A stretch of 64,000 nucleotides of DNA from Shinella sp. PSBB067 (GTDB taxonomy: Bacteria > Pseudomonadota > Alphaproteobacteria > Rhizobiales > Rhizobiaceae), in assembly GCF_016839145.1 (NCBI RefSeq), contig NZ_CP069303.1:1426001-1490000 (forward strand), given 5' to 3'. A model generated the notes under the pieces. It did not search any database and was not told where the DNA came from. It saw only the letters and a program-made list of their open reading frames with translations. Positions within the stretch are counted from its first letter, which is position 1. Every line of letters starts with the position of its first letter. The translations under genes and the position numbers were made by a program. Shown here piece by piece: positions 32,666 through 41,030 of this stretch.

Positions 32666-33402
32666 GGAGCTACCTCCCGCAGGCGCAGCATGCGCTCGCC
32701 CCACCATGCCAGCGTGCCGCCGACGATGCCGGCAAGCAGGATGTCGTATTCCGGCGCGATCACCGCGAAGAGCCAGCCGAGCGCAAGCCCGACGCTGAGC
32801 GCCCAGTAGATCACGCGATGGCGCGCGGAAATCCAGATCGAGGTGAGGAAATAGACCGGCGTCAGGAAGAACAGGCAGCCGGAGACGAGCGGCGGGAATT
32901 CCGACACGGCGCCATAGACGAGGCCGACGAGCACGATATTGGTGGTGGTCAGCGTGATGCCGAAGCCGGCGAAGAAGGCGAGCCGGCCGGCGCGCGGCAC
33001 GTCGCGCACCCTTTCCATCGCAAAGACCCAGGCCGTGATGGCGACGAAATGGGAAACGACCAGCAGCAGCCAGGTCGGCGTGCGGCCGGTGCGGATCTCC
33101 GGCACCAGCGAGGCCACCATCGGCATCATGCGCACGGAGGAGAGCGTGACGGCAAGGAAGGCCGTCGCGATATGCGCGCCCGACAGCATGGAGCCGACGA
33201 GGATGACCTTGGCCGGCAGCGCCCAGATCATGCCGGTCATGAACATCACCTGCCCGACCGGTATCTTCGCCTCCGCCGTGAAGGCGGCGAAGCCGACGAA
33301 GGAGAGCATCAGGATGATGGCCGGCAGGCTGAAGAGGCCGCGCATGCCGAAGAGGAACCAATATGTCTGGGATCGGGGTTCGGGCGCGGTCTCGGCGGTC
33401 AT
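32662..33402 (-). CDS. azlC: AzlC family large subunit of a branched-chain amino-acid exporter
   Basis: Inner-membrane permease subunit, 246 aa with about six helices. It has the family segment near the N-terminus (MRGLFSLPAIILM), GMIWALPAKVILVGSM, and HIATAFLAVTLSSVRMMPM. The frame opens at a TTG (33420), but the ATG at 33402 is the better start; neither has a strong ribosome-binding site. It is translationally coupled to azlD. Confidence 0.88.
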   Translation of the reverse strand: MTAETAPEPRSQTYWFLFGMRGLFSLPAIILMLSFVGFAAFTAEAKIPVGQVMFMTGMIWALPAKVILVGSMLSGAHIATAFLAVTLSSVRMMPMVASLVPEIRTGRTPTWLLLVVSHFVAITAWVFAMERVRDVPRAGRLAFFAGFGITLTTTNIVLVGLVYGAVSEFPPLVSGCLFFLTPVYFLTSIWISARHRVIYWALSVGLALGWLFAVIAPEYDILLAGIVGGTLAWWGERMLRLREVAP

Positions 33403-33486
33403 GAAAGTCTCTTGCGGCAAAGAAAGATTGGACGCTCACTTCGCCGTCCGCACCCCATGTTTCGACAGGCCTCACCTCGTCCACGG

Positions 33487-33573
33487 CGTCACCCCCGGCC
33501 TTGTGCCGAGGGTCCGCCAACGCCTTGAAAGATCGAACCTTCGCAGATGCCCGGGACAGGCCCGAGCATGACG
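33487..33573. repeat. Pair of inverted palindromic repeat arms between azlC and clpA
   Basis: Arm 1 (33487-33515) begins CGTCACCCCCGGCCTTGTGC. Arm 2 (33546-33573) is its imperfect reverse complement and ends GCATGACG. The same arm sequence recurs at 56999-57125 and 55729-55754, so this is a dispersed family. Each arm is itself partly self-complementary (CCCGG...CCGAGG type). Confidence 0.65.
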
Positions 33574-33604
33574 ATAGCGAGGTTTGCGACACCTTGTCAC
33601 GAAA

Positions 33605-33634
33605 CGGGGCCGGGCAGTTTCCTGCCCGGCCCCG
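33605..33634 (-). terminator. Rho-independent terminator of clpA
   Basis: A 13-bp perfect GC-rich stem, CGGGGCCGGGCAG (33605-33617) with CTGCCCGGCCCCG (33622-33634), and a four-base loop. In the minus direction it is followed by TTTCGT. It lies 19 bases past the clpA stop. Confidence 0.82.
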
Positions 33635-33652
33635 GTACGATTTGTAAAGCCG

Positions 33653-36160
33653 TTATTTCTTGCGCGGCACCTTCGGAACCGTGCCGGACTTGCGCGGCGG
33701 CTCGTCCTTCGGCTCCGTGGCCTTGGCCTCTGCCGCCTTCTTCGGCGAGCGCGCCTTGGTCGGCGCTGCCTCGGCGGCGACGGTTTCCTTCGCCTTGCGC
33801 GGCTTCGCCTTCTTGGCGGCGGCCTCCTCGATCTCGGCCTTCGGCTTGATCGGCGCGGTCTCCGGCACGGCGTCGAGGATCAGGCCCTTCGAGCCGTCTT
33901 CCTTGGTGCCGACGGAGACGCGGACGACGCCGCCCTTCTTGAGCTTGCCGAAGAGGATTTCGTCGGCGAGCTTTTTCTTGATGTTCTCCTGGATGACGCG
34001 CGCCAGCGGACGGGCGCCCATCTTCTCGTCGTAGCCCTTCTCCGCGAGCCAGGAGATCGCCTCCGGCTGCAGGTCGAAGGTGACGTTGCGCTCGGCAAGC
34101 TGGGTTTCCAGCTGCATGACGAACTTCTGCACGACCTGATGGATGACCGGCGTCGGCAGCGAGCCGAACGGGATGATCGCATCGAGGCGGTTGCGGAATT
34201 CCGGCGTGAACAGGCGGTTGATCGCCTCCATGTCCTCGCCCTCGCGCTTGGACGAGCCGAAGCCGATGGCGGCCTTGGCCATGTCGGATGCGCCCGCATT
34301 GGTCGTCATGATCAGGATGACGTTGCGGAAGTCGATCTTCTTGCCGTTATGGTCGGTCAGCGAGCCGTGGTCCATGACCTGCAACAGGATGTTGTAGAGG
34401 TCCGGATGCGCCTTCTCGATCTCGTCGAGCAGCAGCACGCAATGCGGATGTTGGTCGACGCCGTCGGTCAGGAGGCCGCCCTGATCGAAGCCGACATAGC
34501 CGGGAGGTGCGCCGAGCAGGCGCGAGACCGTGTGCCGCTCCATGTATTCCGACATGTCGAAGCGCAGCAGCTCCACGCCGAGCGAGCTTGCAAGCTGCTT
34601 GGCGACCTCCGTCTTGCCGACGCCCGTGGGGCCGGAGAACAGGTAGCAGCCGATCGGCTTGTTCGGTTCGCGAAGGCCGGCGCGCGACAGCTTGATCGCC
34701 GAGGCCAGCGCCTCGATGGCGAGGTCCTGGCCGTAGACGACCGAGCGCAGTTCCTTCTCGAGGTTGGCGAGCACCTGCTCGTCGTCCTTCGAGACGGTCT
34801 TCGGCGGAATGCGGGCCATGGTGGCAACCGTCGCCTCGATCTCCTTCTCGGTGATCAGCTTGCGGCGTTTTCCGGCGGGCAGCAGCATCTGGGCCGCGCC
34901 GGTCTCGTCGATCACGTCGATCGCCTTGTCCGGCAGCTTGCGGTCGTTGATGTAGCGCGCCGAAAGCTCGACGGCCGTCTTGATCGCCTCGTTGGAATAG
35001 CGAAGCTTGTGATATTCCTCGAAATACGGCTTGAGGCCCTTCATGATCTCGATCGTGTCGTCGATGGTCGGCTCGTTCACGTCGATCTTCTGGAAGCGGC
35101 GGACGAGCGCCCGGTCCTTCTCGAAGAACTGGCGGTATTCCTTGTAGGTCGTCGAGCCGATGCAGCGGATCGCGCCGGAGGAAAGCGCCGGCTTCAGGAG
35201 GTTGGACGCATCCATCGCGCCGCCGGAGGTTGCCCCGGCGCCGATGACGGTGTGGATCTCATCGATGAACAGCACGGCGCCCGGATACTCTTCGAGTTCC
35301 TTGACGACCTGCTTCAGGCGCTCCTCGAAGTCGCCGCGATAGCGCGTGCCGGCGAGCAGCGTGCCCATGTCGAGCGAGAAGATCGTCGCATCGGCCAGCG
35401 CTTCCGGCACCTTGCCCTCGACGATGCGCTTGGCGAGGCCCTCGGCGATGGCCGTCTTGCCGACGCCGGGATCGCCCACATAGAGCGGGTTGTTCTTGGA
35501 GCGGCGGCAGAGCACCTGGATCGTGCGGTTGACCTCGGCATGACGGCCGATCAGCGGGTCGATCTTGCCGTTCTTCGCCTTCTCGTTGAGGTTCACGCAA
35601 TAGGCGGTGAGCGCGTCCTGCTTCTTGGCGGGCTCTTCCTGCTCGTTGCCGCTGCGCTGCTGCTTCGGCTCGTTCTCGGCATCCTCCGCACCGCGGACCT
35701 GCCGCTGCTCGGATGCGCCGGGACGCTTGCCGATGCCGTGCGAGATGAAGTTGACCGCGTCGTAGCGCGTCATCTCCTGCTCCTGCAGGAAATAGGCGGC
35801 ATGGCTCTCGCGCTCGGCGAAGATCGCGACGAGCACGTTGGCGCCGGTCACTTCCTCGCGGCCGGACGACTGGACATGGATCACCGCGCGCTGGATGACG
35901 CGCTGGAAGCCGGAGGTCGGCTTGGAATCCTCCTCGTAGCCCGTCACGAGATTGGCGAGGTCATGGTCGACATAGTCGGTGACGGTCTTGCGCAGGACGT
36001 CGAGATTGACGTTGCAGGCGCCCATCACGGCGGCGGCGTCCGCGTCGTCGATCAGCGCGAGCAGAAGGTGTTCGAGCGTCGCATATTCGTGATGGCGCTC
36101 GTTTGCGTAGGTCAGTGCCTGATGGAGGGCCTTTTCAAGGCTGGCAGAAAATGTTGGCAC
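33653..36160 (-). CDS. clpA: ATP-dependent Clp protease ATP-binding subunit ClpA
   Basis: Hexameric unfoldase that feeds ClpP. It is 835 aa, about 75 longer than E. coli ClpA. The N-domain with two Clp_N repeats (about 1-145) is followed by a charged linker, then AAA domain D1 with Walker A GDPGVGKTA and Walker B VLFIDEIHT. D2 follows with GPTGVGKTE and VLLLDEIEKA. The C-terminal 70 residues (about 766-835) are a Lys/Ala/Pro/Glu-rich tail not present in enteric ClpA. clpS lies nine bases upstream, the usual adaptor-unfoldase pair. Confidence 0.96.
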   Translation of the reverse strand: MPTFSASLEKALHQALTYANERHHEYATLEHLLLALIDDADAAAVMGACNVNLDVLRKTVTDYVDHDLANLVTGYEEDSKPTSGFQRVIQRAVIHVQSSGREEVTGANVLVAIFAERESHAAYFLQEQEMTRYDAVNFISHGIGKRPGASEQRQVRGAEDAENEPKQQRSGNEQEEPAKKQDALTAYCVNLNEKAKNGKIDPLIGRHAEVNRTIQVLCRRSKNNPLYVGDPGVGKTAIAEGLAKRIVEGKVPEALADATIFSLDMGTLLAGTRYRGDFEERLKQVVKELEEYPGAVLFIDEIHTVIGAGATSGGAMDASNLLKPALSSGAIRCIGSTTYKEYRQFFEKDRALVRRFQKIDVNEPTIDDTIEIMKGLKPYFEEYHKLRYSNEAIKTAVELSARYINDRKLPDKAIDVIDETGAAQMLLPAGKRRKLITEKEIEATVATMARIPPKTVSKDDEQVLANLEKELRSVVYGQDLAIEALASAIKLSRAGLREPNKPIGCYLFSGPTGVGKTEVAKQLASSLGVELLRFDMSEYMERHTVSRLLGAPPGYVGFDQGGLLTDGVDQHPHCVLLLDEIEKAHPDLYNILLQVMDHGSLTDHNGKKIDFRNVILIMTTNAGASDMAKAAIGFGSSKREGEDMEAINRLFTPEFRNRLDAIIPFGSLPTPVIHQVVQKFVMQLETQLAERNVTFDLQPEAISWLAEKGYDEKMGARPLARVIQENIKKKLADEILFGKLKKGGVVRVSVGTKEDGSKGLILDAVPETAPIKPKAEIEEAAAKKAKPRKAKETVAAEAAPTKARSPKKAAEAKATEPKDEPPRKSGTVPKVPRKK

Positions 36161-36169
36161 GTTCGTTCC

Positions 36170-36520
36170 TCATTTCTTTTCCATGACACATTGCAGCGGG
36201 TGCTGGTGCTGGCGGGAGAAATCCATCACCTGTGTCACTTTGGTTTCGGCAACCTCGTAGGTGAACACGCCACACTCGCCTACGCCATGATTGTGCACAT
36301 GGAGCATGATCCGCGTGGCCGCTTCGCGGTCCTTCTGGAAGAAACGCTCCAGAATGTGGATCACGAACTCCATGGGAGTATAATCGTCATTGAGAAGCAG
36401 GACGCGATAGAGGCTCGGCTTCTTCGTCTTAGGCTTCGTGCGCGTGATGACCGAAGTGCTGCGACCGGGAGTATCGCCGCCCTCTTCACCATCCTGCATT
36501 CGAACCCGTCTCACATCCAT
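36170..36520 (-). CDS. clpS: ATP-dependent Clp protease adaptor ClpS
   Basis: Adaptor that delivers N-end-rule substrates to ClpA. It is 116 aa with a disordered N-terminus (about 1-35) and then the core fold: [38 protein letters not shown] and the C-terminal [10 protein letters not shown]. The Asn-Asp-Asp and Met residues of the binding pocket are present. The start is taken at ATG 36520; an ATG at 36499 would remove seven residues. It overlaps nothing and leads directly into clpA. Confidence 0.96.
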   Translation of the reverse strand: MDVRRVRMQDGEEGGDTPGRSTSVITRTKPKTKKPSLYRVLLLNDDYTPMEFVIHILERFFQKDREAATRIMLHVHNHGVGECGVFTYEVAETKVTQVMDFSRQHQHPLQCVMEKK

Positions 36521-36724
36521 TCGTGTTCATTCCCTTGTCTTACGGTCGCGTCCTTGTGGCGAACCGTTCGGCTGAGGCTGCCCTTCTGGAACTGTTATCT
36601 AATGTCTCGGTACACGATTGTAAGACCCCTGCTTCGCACTGCAATCATAATCGCGGGCCATCCGAAGGAAATAGCGAAATTTGGCTCCGCTGCGTCAGCC
36701 TCGCGCAATCCTCAAACACAGAAA

Positions 36725-36752
36725 GGCCGGCTGCGGTTGCCCGCAGCCGGCC
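36725..36752 (-). terminator. Rho-independent terminator of the phasin gene
   Basis: A 12-bp perfect stem, GGCCGGCTGCGG (36725-36736) with CCGCAGCCGGCC (36741-36752). In the minus direction it is followed by TTTCTGTGTTTG. It lies about 30 bases past the phasin stop. Confidence 0.82.
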
Positions 36753-36782
36753 GGTAAACGCTATGCGCGTGTCTTGACGCTG

Positions 36783-37136
36783 TCAGGCCGCAGCGGCAGC
36801 CTTGGCAGCCGCGGTCGCCTTGGCGACCGGCGCCTCGTAGGGCTTGTAGGCGCCCTTGGCGAGGTCGGCATACATTTCGCCGAGCTTGGTGGCTTCGGCC
36901 ACGAAGCCTTCATAGGAGGACTTCACGAAAGCCGTCTGGAGTTCGAGAGCGGCTTCGACGCTCTTGACGCCGGAAAGCTTTTCGAAATGGGAAAGGCCGT
37001 TTTCGAAGGACTTCTTGGAATAATCGGCGGTTTCGGTCGCGATCGCCTGCCAGCCCTGTGCAACGGTCGTGTAGTTCTTGACGAACGTGTCCACGGCTTC
37101 CTTGCCCTTCTTGTTGGCTTCGTCGAAATTGAACAT
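36783..37136 (-). CDS. Phasin family protein (polyhydroxyalkanoate granule-associated)
   Basis: Amphipathic helical protein of 117 aa that coats storage granules, or in some rhizobia a phasin-like protein of other function. It begins MFNFDEANKKGKEAVDTFVK. The centre is the Phasin_2 domain with SFENGLSHFEKLSG and ALELQTAFVKSSYEGFVAE, and the end is an Ala/Lys-rich tail. No cysteine or signal peptide is present. It stands alone, with its own promoter (37170-37198) and terminator. An AAGGAG ribosome-binding site precedes the ATG. Confidence 0.9.
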   Translation of the reverse strand: MFNFDEANKKGKEAVDTFVKNYTTVAQGWQAIATETADYSKKSFENGLSHFEKLSGVKSVEAALELQTAFVKSSYEGFVAEATKLGEMYADLAKGAYKPYEAPVAKATAAAKAAAAA

Positions 37137-37169
37137 CGAAGTCTCCTTTGGATCCGGTGATTGGGCCGA

Positions 37170-37198
37170 AATCTATATGCGGCGCACAAAAAAGTCAA
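37170..37198 (-). promoter_or_regulatory. Predicted promoter of the phasin gene
   Basis: Reading toward the phasin gene, TTGACT (-35, at 37193-37198) and TAGATT (-10, at 37170-37175) are spaced by 17 bases, with the start codon 34 bases further on. A TGC/GCA-rich element including the near-palindrome TGCAATGCA (37208-37216) lies ten bases upstream of the -35, a plausible site for a PhaR-type regulator. Confidence 0.55.
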
Positions 37199-37413
37199 TA
37201 TCGATGCTGCAATGCAATATTTCCGAGGCAAAGCAACGCGTTGCGCCATAGGTATGATCATTGCGCCTTGCAAAAGCCAACTCTGTCGCAAAATGATAAC
37301 GAAAAGGAACGCCATTCAAGGCCTTCATGCCCCCCGCGCAAGGGCAGCACCCACAATGAAAAAGCCCGGCGCCAAGGGCGGCCAGGCCTTGTAATCCTGC
37401 GTTTCCCGACGGA

Positions 37414-37617
37414 TCACAGGTCGATGTCGAGGATCGCCATGGAGAAGTTGTAGGAGAGTTCCCCGTCCTCGTCGTCCCGGAAGATGACGCCGAGGAATTC
37501 GTCGGCGAGATAGACTTCCGCCGATTCATCCTTGCGCGGGCGAGCCTTCACGACGATCTCCTTGTTGAGATTGCGCTTGAAGTAGGCCTCGAGCTTCCTG
37601 ATTTCTTCCGGCTTCAC
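37414..37617 (-). CDS. DUF3126 family protein
   Basis: Small soluble protein of 67 aa with no assigned function, conserved in Rhizobiales. It starts MKPEEIRKLEAYFKRNLNKE, a charged helix, and continues as a beta-rich segment (VVKARPRKDESAEVYLADEF) ending in AILDIDL. No signal peptide or cysteine is present. It lies downstream of cysE on the same strand with a 95-bp gap. Confidence 0.8.
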   Translation of the reverse strand: MKPEEIRKLEAYFKRNLNKEIVVKARPRKDESAEVYLADEFLGVIFRDDEDGELSYNFSMAILDIDL

Positions 37618-37712
37618 GATATGTCTCCGTCAACGGTTGATGTGCCGCGCTTCTCGCACCTGCTCCAGAGCGTGTAAACCCTCGAATGCCACGAGAGCGC
37701 GACTTTTCCCGC

Positions 37713-38546
37713 TCACAGATCGTAGTCGAAGGCGGCCAGAAGCTGGTCCATCGCGCGCGACGGCTCGTTGCAGCCGGCCTCGCCGATCACCCGGGCCGGC
37801 ACGCCGGCGACCGTCGATTTCGGCGGCACGGCCTTCAGCACGACCGAGCCTGCGGCAACGCGCGAGCAATGGCCGATATGGATGTTGCCGAGGATCTTCG
37901 CGCCCGCCCCGATCATCACGCCGTCGCCGATCTTCGGATGGCGGTCGCCGCCCTCCTTGCCGGTACCGCCGAGCGTGACGTTGTGAAGGATCGACACGTT
38001 GTCGCCGATGACCGCCGTCTCGCCGACGACGAGGCCCGTCGCATGGTCGAGGAAGAAGCCCTTGCCGATGCGTGCCGCCGGGTTGATGTCCGTCTGGAAG
38101 ACGCTGGAGGACCGGCTCTGGACATAAAGGGAAAGGTCGCGCCGGCCCTTTTCGTGCAGCCAGTGCGCCAGGCGGTGGGTCTGGATGGCGTGGAAGCCCT
38201 TGAAGTAGAGCACGGCATCGAGGAACCGCAGGCAGGCCGGGTCGCGGTCGTAGACGGCCTGGATGTCGACGCGCAGGACGCTGCCCCATTCCGGCCAGTC
38301 CTCGAGCATCTCGTCGAAGATCTGGTGCAGGAGGTTCGCCTGGAGGTCGGGATGATCGAGGCGCTCGCAGACGCGATGGATCACGCTTTCCTCCAGCGAG
38401 CGGTGGTTCAGCACCGTCGAATAGAGGAAGGCCGCCAGCAGCGGCTCGGCCTGGGCGGCCACGCGCGCTTCCTCGCGCAGGCTGTCCCAGATCGGATCCA
38501 TGGCCTTGAGCTTCTCGCCGGCCCTCAGTTCGTTCATCGCGACCAT
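37713..38546 (-). CDS. cysE: Serine O-acetyltransferase
   Basis: Makes O-acetylserine, the precursor of cysteine. It is 277 aa. The helical N-terminal domain (about 1-145) is followed by a left-handed beta-helix with DHATGLVVGETAVIG, containing the catalytic Asp-His pair, then ILHNVTLGGTGKEGGDRHPK and GAGAKILGNIHIGH. The C-terminal tail is elongated and ends in DYDL rather than the usual Ile, which normally inserts in cysteine synthase. An AGGAG seven bases before the ATG at 38546 supports the start. Confidence 0.95.
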   Translation of the reverse strand: MVAMNELRAGEKLKAMDPIWDSLREEARVAAQAEPLLAAFLYSTVLNHRSLEESVIHRVCERLDHPDLQANLLHQIFDEMLEDWPEWGSVLRVDIQAVYDRDPACLRFLDAVLYFKGFHAIQTHRLAHWLHEKGRRDLSLYVQSRSSSVFQTDINPAARIGKGFFLDHATGLVVGETAVIGDNVSILHNVTLGGTGKEGGDRHPKIGDGVMIGAGAKILGNIHIGHCSRVAAGSVVLKAVPPKSTVAGVPARVIGEAGCNEPSRAMDQLLAAFDYDL

Positions 38547-38634
38547 CGCCGCACTCCTTGTGTCATGTCCGCCTGAATATAGTGCAAAGCACGGCGGAGC
38601 GAAATGGCCGCTCGGCCATCATCGTGAAGGCCGC

Positions 38635-39420
38635 TCAGCGGCCGGCGATTTCCGCGTAGAAGTCGAGGACGGCGCGCTTGAACACCTTGTCGCCGACGGT
38701 GAGCATGTGGTCGCGGCCGGGAATGTCGAGCGCGTGGGCGTCCGGCATCAGCGCGGCGAGCGGCTGCGGCGCGCCCGCGATGTCGTCCTTCGTGCCGACG
38801 CCGATGAGGGCCGGCATGTCGATCCGCCCCATCTCCTCGACCGTCAGGAGGTCGCGCGAGGTCATGATGCAGGCGGCGAGCGCCTGCCGGTCGGATTTCG
38901 TCTGGTCGGCGAAGGCGCGGAACATGCGGCCGCGCTCATGCGTCACCGCGTCCAGCGACGGCGCCAGCAGCGCGTCCGCGATGGGATCCCAGTCGCCGAC
39001 GCCCTCCACCATGCCGATGCCGAGGCCGCCGAAGACGACGGAGCGCACGCGGTGCGGATGGGCCAGCGCCATGAAGGCGGTGATGCGCGCGCCCATCGAA
39101 TAGCCGAAGACATGCGCCTCGGGGATCGCGAGATGATCGAGCAGCGCGGCGGCATCGCCCGCCATCAGCGGCGGCGTATAGAGTGCCGGGTCGTGCGGCT
39201 TGTCGCTCGCGCCGTGGCCGCGATTGTCGATGCCGATCACCCGGTAGCCCGCATCGCCCAGCGTCTTCAGCCAGCCGGGAAACACCCAGTTGACGTTTGC
39301 GCTGGAGGCAAAGCCGTGGATCAGCAGCACCGGATACCCGGCGGGATCGCCCTCGTCGAAGAAGGCGAGCTCCAGGCCATCGTGGGTGAAGCGGGAAAAG
39401 GGCGGGTTGTCGAGGTTCAT
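38635..39420 (-). CDS. Alpha/beta-hydrolase family protein
   Basis: Soluble hydrolase of 261 aa. VLLIHGFASSANVNW gives the oxyanion-hole segment near residue 30, GYSMGARI holds the nucleophile Ser, and GRDHMLTVGD near the end holds the His. This completes a plausible Ser-Asp-His triad. The substrate is unknown. The start at ATG 39420 is chosen because the family N-terminus begins there; an upstream extension to 39522 adds unconserved Arg-rich residues. Confidence 0.85.
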   Translation of the reverse strand: MNLDNPPFSRFTHDGLELAFFDEGDPAGYPVLLIHGFASSANVNWVFPGWLKTLGDAGYRVIGIDNRGHGASDKPHDPALYTPPLMAGDAAALLDHLAIPEAHVFGYSMGARITAFMALAHPHRVRSVVFGGLGIGMVEGVGDWDPIADALLAPSLDAVTHERGRMFRAFADQTKSDRQALAACIMTSRDLLTVEEMGRIDMPALIGVGTKDDIAGAPQPLAALMPDAHALDIPGRDHMLTVGDKVFKRAVLDFYAEIAGR

Positions 39421-39587
39421 GGCGGGCCGTCTTTCGTTTTCCTGTCGATGCTCATAATGCCTGCCGCTCGCCGAGAAAACCGCAGCGACGCGGATTTCTC
39501 CTCCCCCGCGACGGTTTTGCATCTACACATTTAACCCGAAGGCGACTATGGTCCGCGCCAGAAAAGACGCGTTTTACGGAGCATGAC

Positions 39588-39836
39588 ATGGCTGGGCACA
39601 GCATTCCCCATTTCCAGAACGACGGCGGCCACCGCGCGATCGAGATCGGCGTGAAGGAATTCATGTGCGTCGGCGCCTCCGTGCCCTACGACCATCCGCA
39701 CGTCTTCCTCGACATGGGCGACGACAACGAGAAGGTCTGCCCCTACTGCTCGACGCTCTACCGCTACAACCCGGCCCTCAAGGCCACCCAGACCGATCCG
39801 GTCGGCTGCACCTTCACCAACCAGGTCGCGGCGTGA
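39588..39836 (+). CDS. Small zinc-finger domain protein (zf-CHCC, NDUFS6-like)
   Basis: An 82-residue protein with the zf-CHCC pattern: C27 and H37 ahead of the CPYC pair in EKVCPYCSTLYRY. It matches the short alphaproteobacterial zinc-finger proteins related to the complex I subunit NDUFS6. A role in respiratory-chain assembly is inferred from the family, not shown here. It is followed 22 bases later by an FAD monooxygenase on the same strand. Confidence 0.85.
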   Translation: MAGHSIPHFQNDGGHRAIEIGVKEFMCVGASVPYDHPHVFLDMGDDNEKVCPYCSTLYRYNPALKATQTDPVGCTFTNQVAA

Positions 39837-39858
39837 CGGCCGAAAGGCCAATTCCTCC

Positions 39859-41019
39859 ATGTCCCCCATCAGAACCACGACCATTGTCGGCGCCGGCATT
39901 GCCGGCCTGACGGCGGCATTGGCGCTCGCCCGCCGGGGCATCGCCTCGCATATCCTCGAGCAGGCGCCCGCCCTCGAGGAGGTCGGCGCCGGCCTGCAGC
40001 TCTCGCCCAACGCCTCGCGCATCCTGGTCGACCTCGGCCTCCTCGATGCGCTGAGCACCCGCTGGACCGAGCCGGACCATATCGGCCTGTCCTCCGGGAT
40101 CTCGCTTTCCCACCTCGCCTCGGTTCCCGCCGGCAAGGCCGCGCGCAGCCGCTGGGGCGCTCCCTACGGCGTTCTCCATCGCGCCTCGCTCCAGACGGTC
40201 CTTCTCGACGCCGTTCGCGCCGAGCCGCTCTGCACGCTGACGACGGGAACGCGGATCGAAAGCGCCGCGGACGCCCTTGCCGCCGCTCCCGCCGACGTGC
40301 TGGTCGCGGCGGACGGCGTCTGGTCGCGCCTCAGGCACGCGGTGCCCGGCGCCCTGCCCGCCCGCTATTCCGGCAATGTCGCCTGGCGCTTCCTCGTGCC
40401 TTTCGCCGCCGCCCCGCCGTTCCTCGATCCGCGCGCGGTCACGGCCTTCCTCGGTCCGCAAGCCCATCTCATCGCCTATCCGCTCACGGAGATTGAGGCC
40501 TTCAACATCGTCGCGATCCACGCCCAGTCAGACGCGCCGCCCATCGGCTGGCTGCGCCGCGGCGACGCGGTGACGCGCGGGCGCATGCTGGAGGCCTTCG
40601 CCGGCTGGCACGCGGACATCCGCCGCCTGCTGCCGGACGCGCAGGACCCGCTGGTATGGCCGCTCTTCGGCTGCCCGGACGGCGCGTGGACGGATGGCCG
40701 GAAAACCGTGCTGATCGGCGACGCCGCCCACGCCATGACGCCCTTTGCGGCGCAGGGCGCGGCCATGGCGATCGAGGACGCGGCGCTGCTGGCCGCAAGG
40801 CTCGCCACCGCGACCGATATCCCGGAGGCGCTGCGCCGGTTCGAGAAGACCCGCCGCGAGCGCGTCGCCCGCGTGCGCAGCCGCGGCGCCTTCAACCGCT
40901 TCGCCTATCACGCCCGCGGCCCGGTCGCGCTGGCACGCAACCTCGTGCTCTCCCTGCGCAGGCCGGAAGGTCTCGCCGCCGATCTCGACTGGCTCTACGG
41001 CTACCGTACGCCGGAGTGA
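39859..41019 (+). CDS. FAD-dependent monooxygenase (UbiH/salicylate-hydroxylase-like)
   Basis: A 386-residue flavoprotein hydroxylase. The N-terminal dinucleotide fold is IVGAGIAGLTAALALARRG, the DG motif is VLVAADGVWSRLRHAVPG, and the second FAD motif is LIGDAAHAMTPFAAQG. The substrate cannot be read from sequence, but the length and motifs fit salicylate- or zeaxanthin-type group A monooxygenases. It ends 12 bases before the convergent metC. Confidence 0.88.
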   Translation: MSPIRTTTIVGAGIAGLTAALALARRGIASHILEQAPALEEVGAGLQLSPNASRILVDLGLLDALSTRWTEPDHIGLSSGISLSHLASVPAGKAARSRWGAPYGVLHRASLQTVLLDAVRAEPLCTLTTGTRIESAADALAAAPADVLVAADGVWSRLRHAVPGALPARYSGNVAWRFLVPFAAAPPFLDPRAVTAFLGPQAHLIAYPLTEIEAFNIVAIHAQSDAPPIGWLRRGDAVTRGRMLEAFAGWHADIRRLLPDAQDPLVWPLFGCPDGAWTDGRKTVLIGDAAHAMTPFAAQGAAMAIEDAALLAARLATATDIPEALRRFEKTRRERVARVRSRGAFNRFAYHARGPVALARNLVLSLRRPEGLAADLDWLYGYRTPE

Positions 41020-41030
41020 AATAGCCTGCC

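Noticed and set aside
33403..33420. TTG start for azlC at 33420
   Set aside because: No ribosome-binding site precedes it. The ATG six codons further in gives the expected N-terminus.
36521..36724. Small gene between the phasin terminator and clpS
   Set aside because: No frame of useful length with a ribosome-binding site; it reads as the clpS promoter region.
33584..36757. A 1057-codon open frame on the plus strand opposite clpA and clpS
   Set aside because: It is the mirror of a high-GC gene in which stop codons are rare on the other strand. It shows Arg/Asp/Leu-rich filler without any domain, while clpA and clpS on the minus strand have every expected motif.
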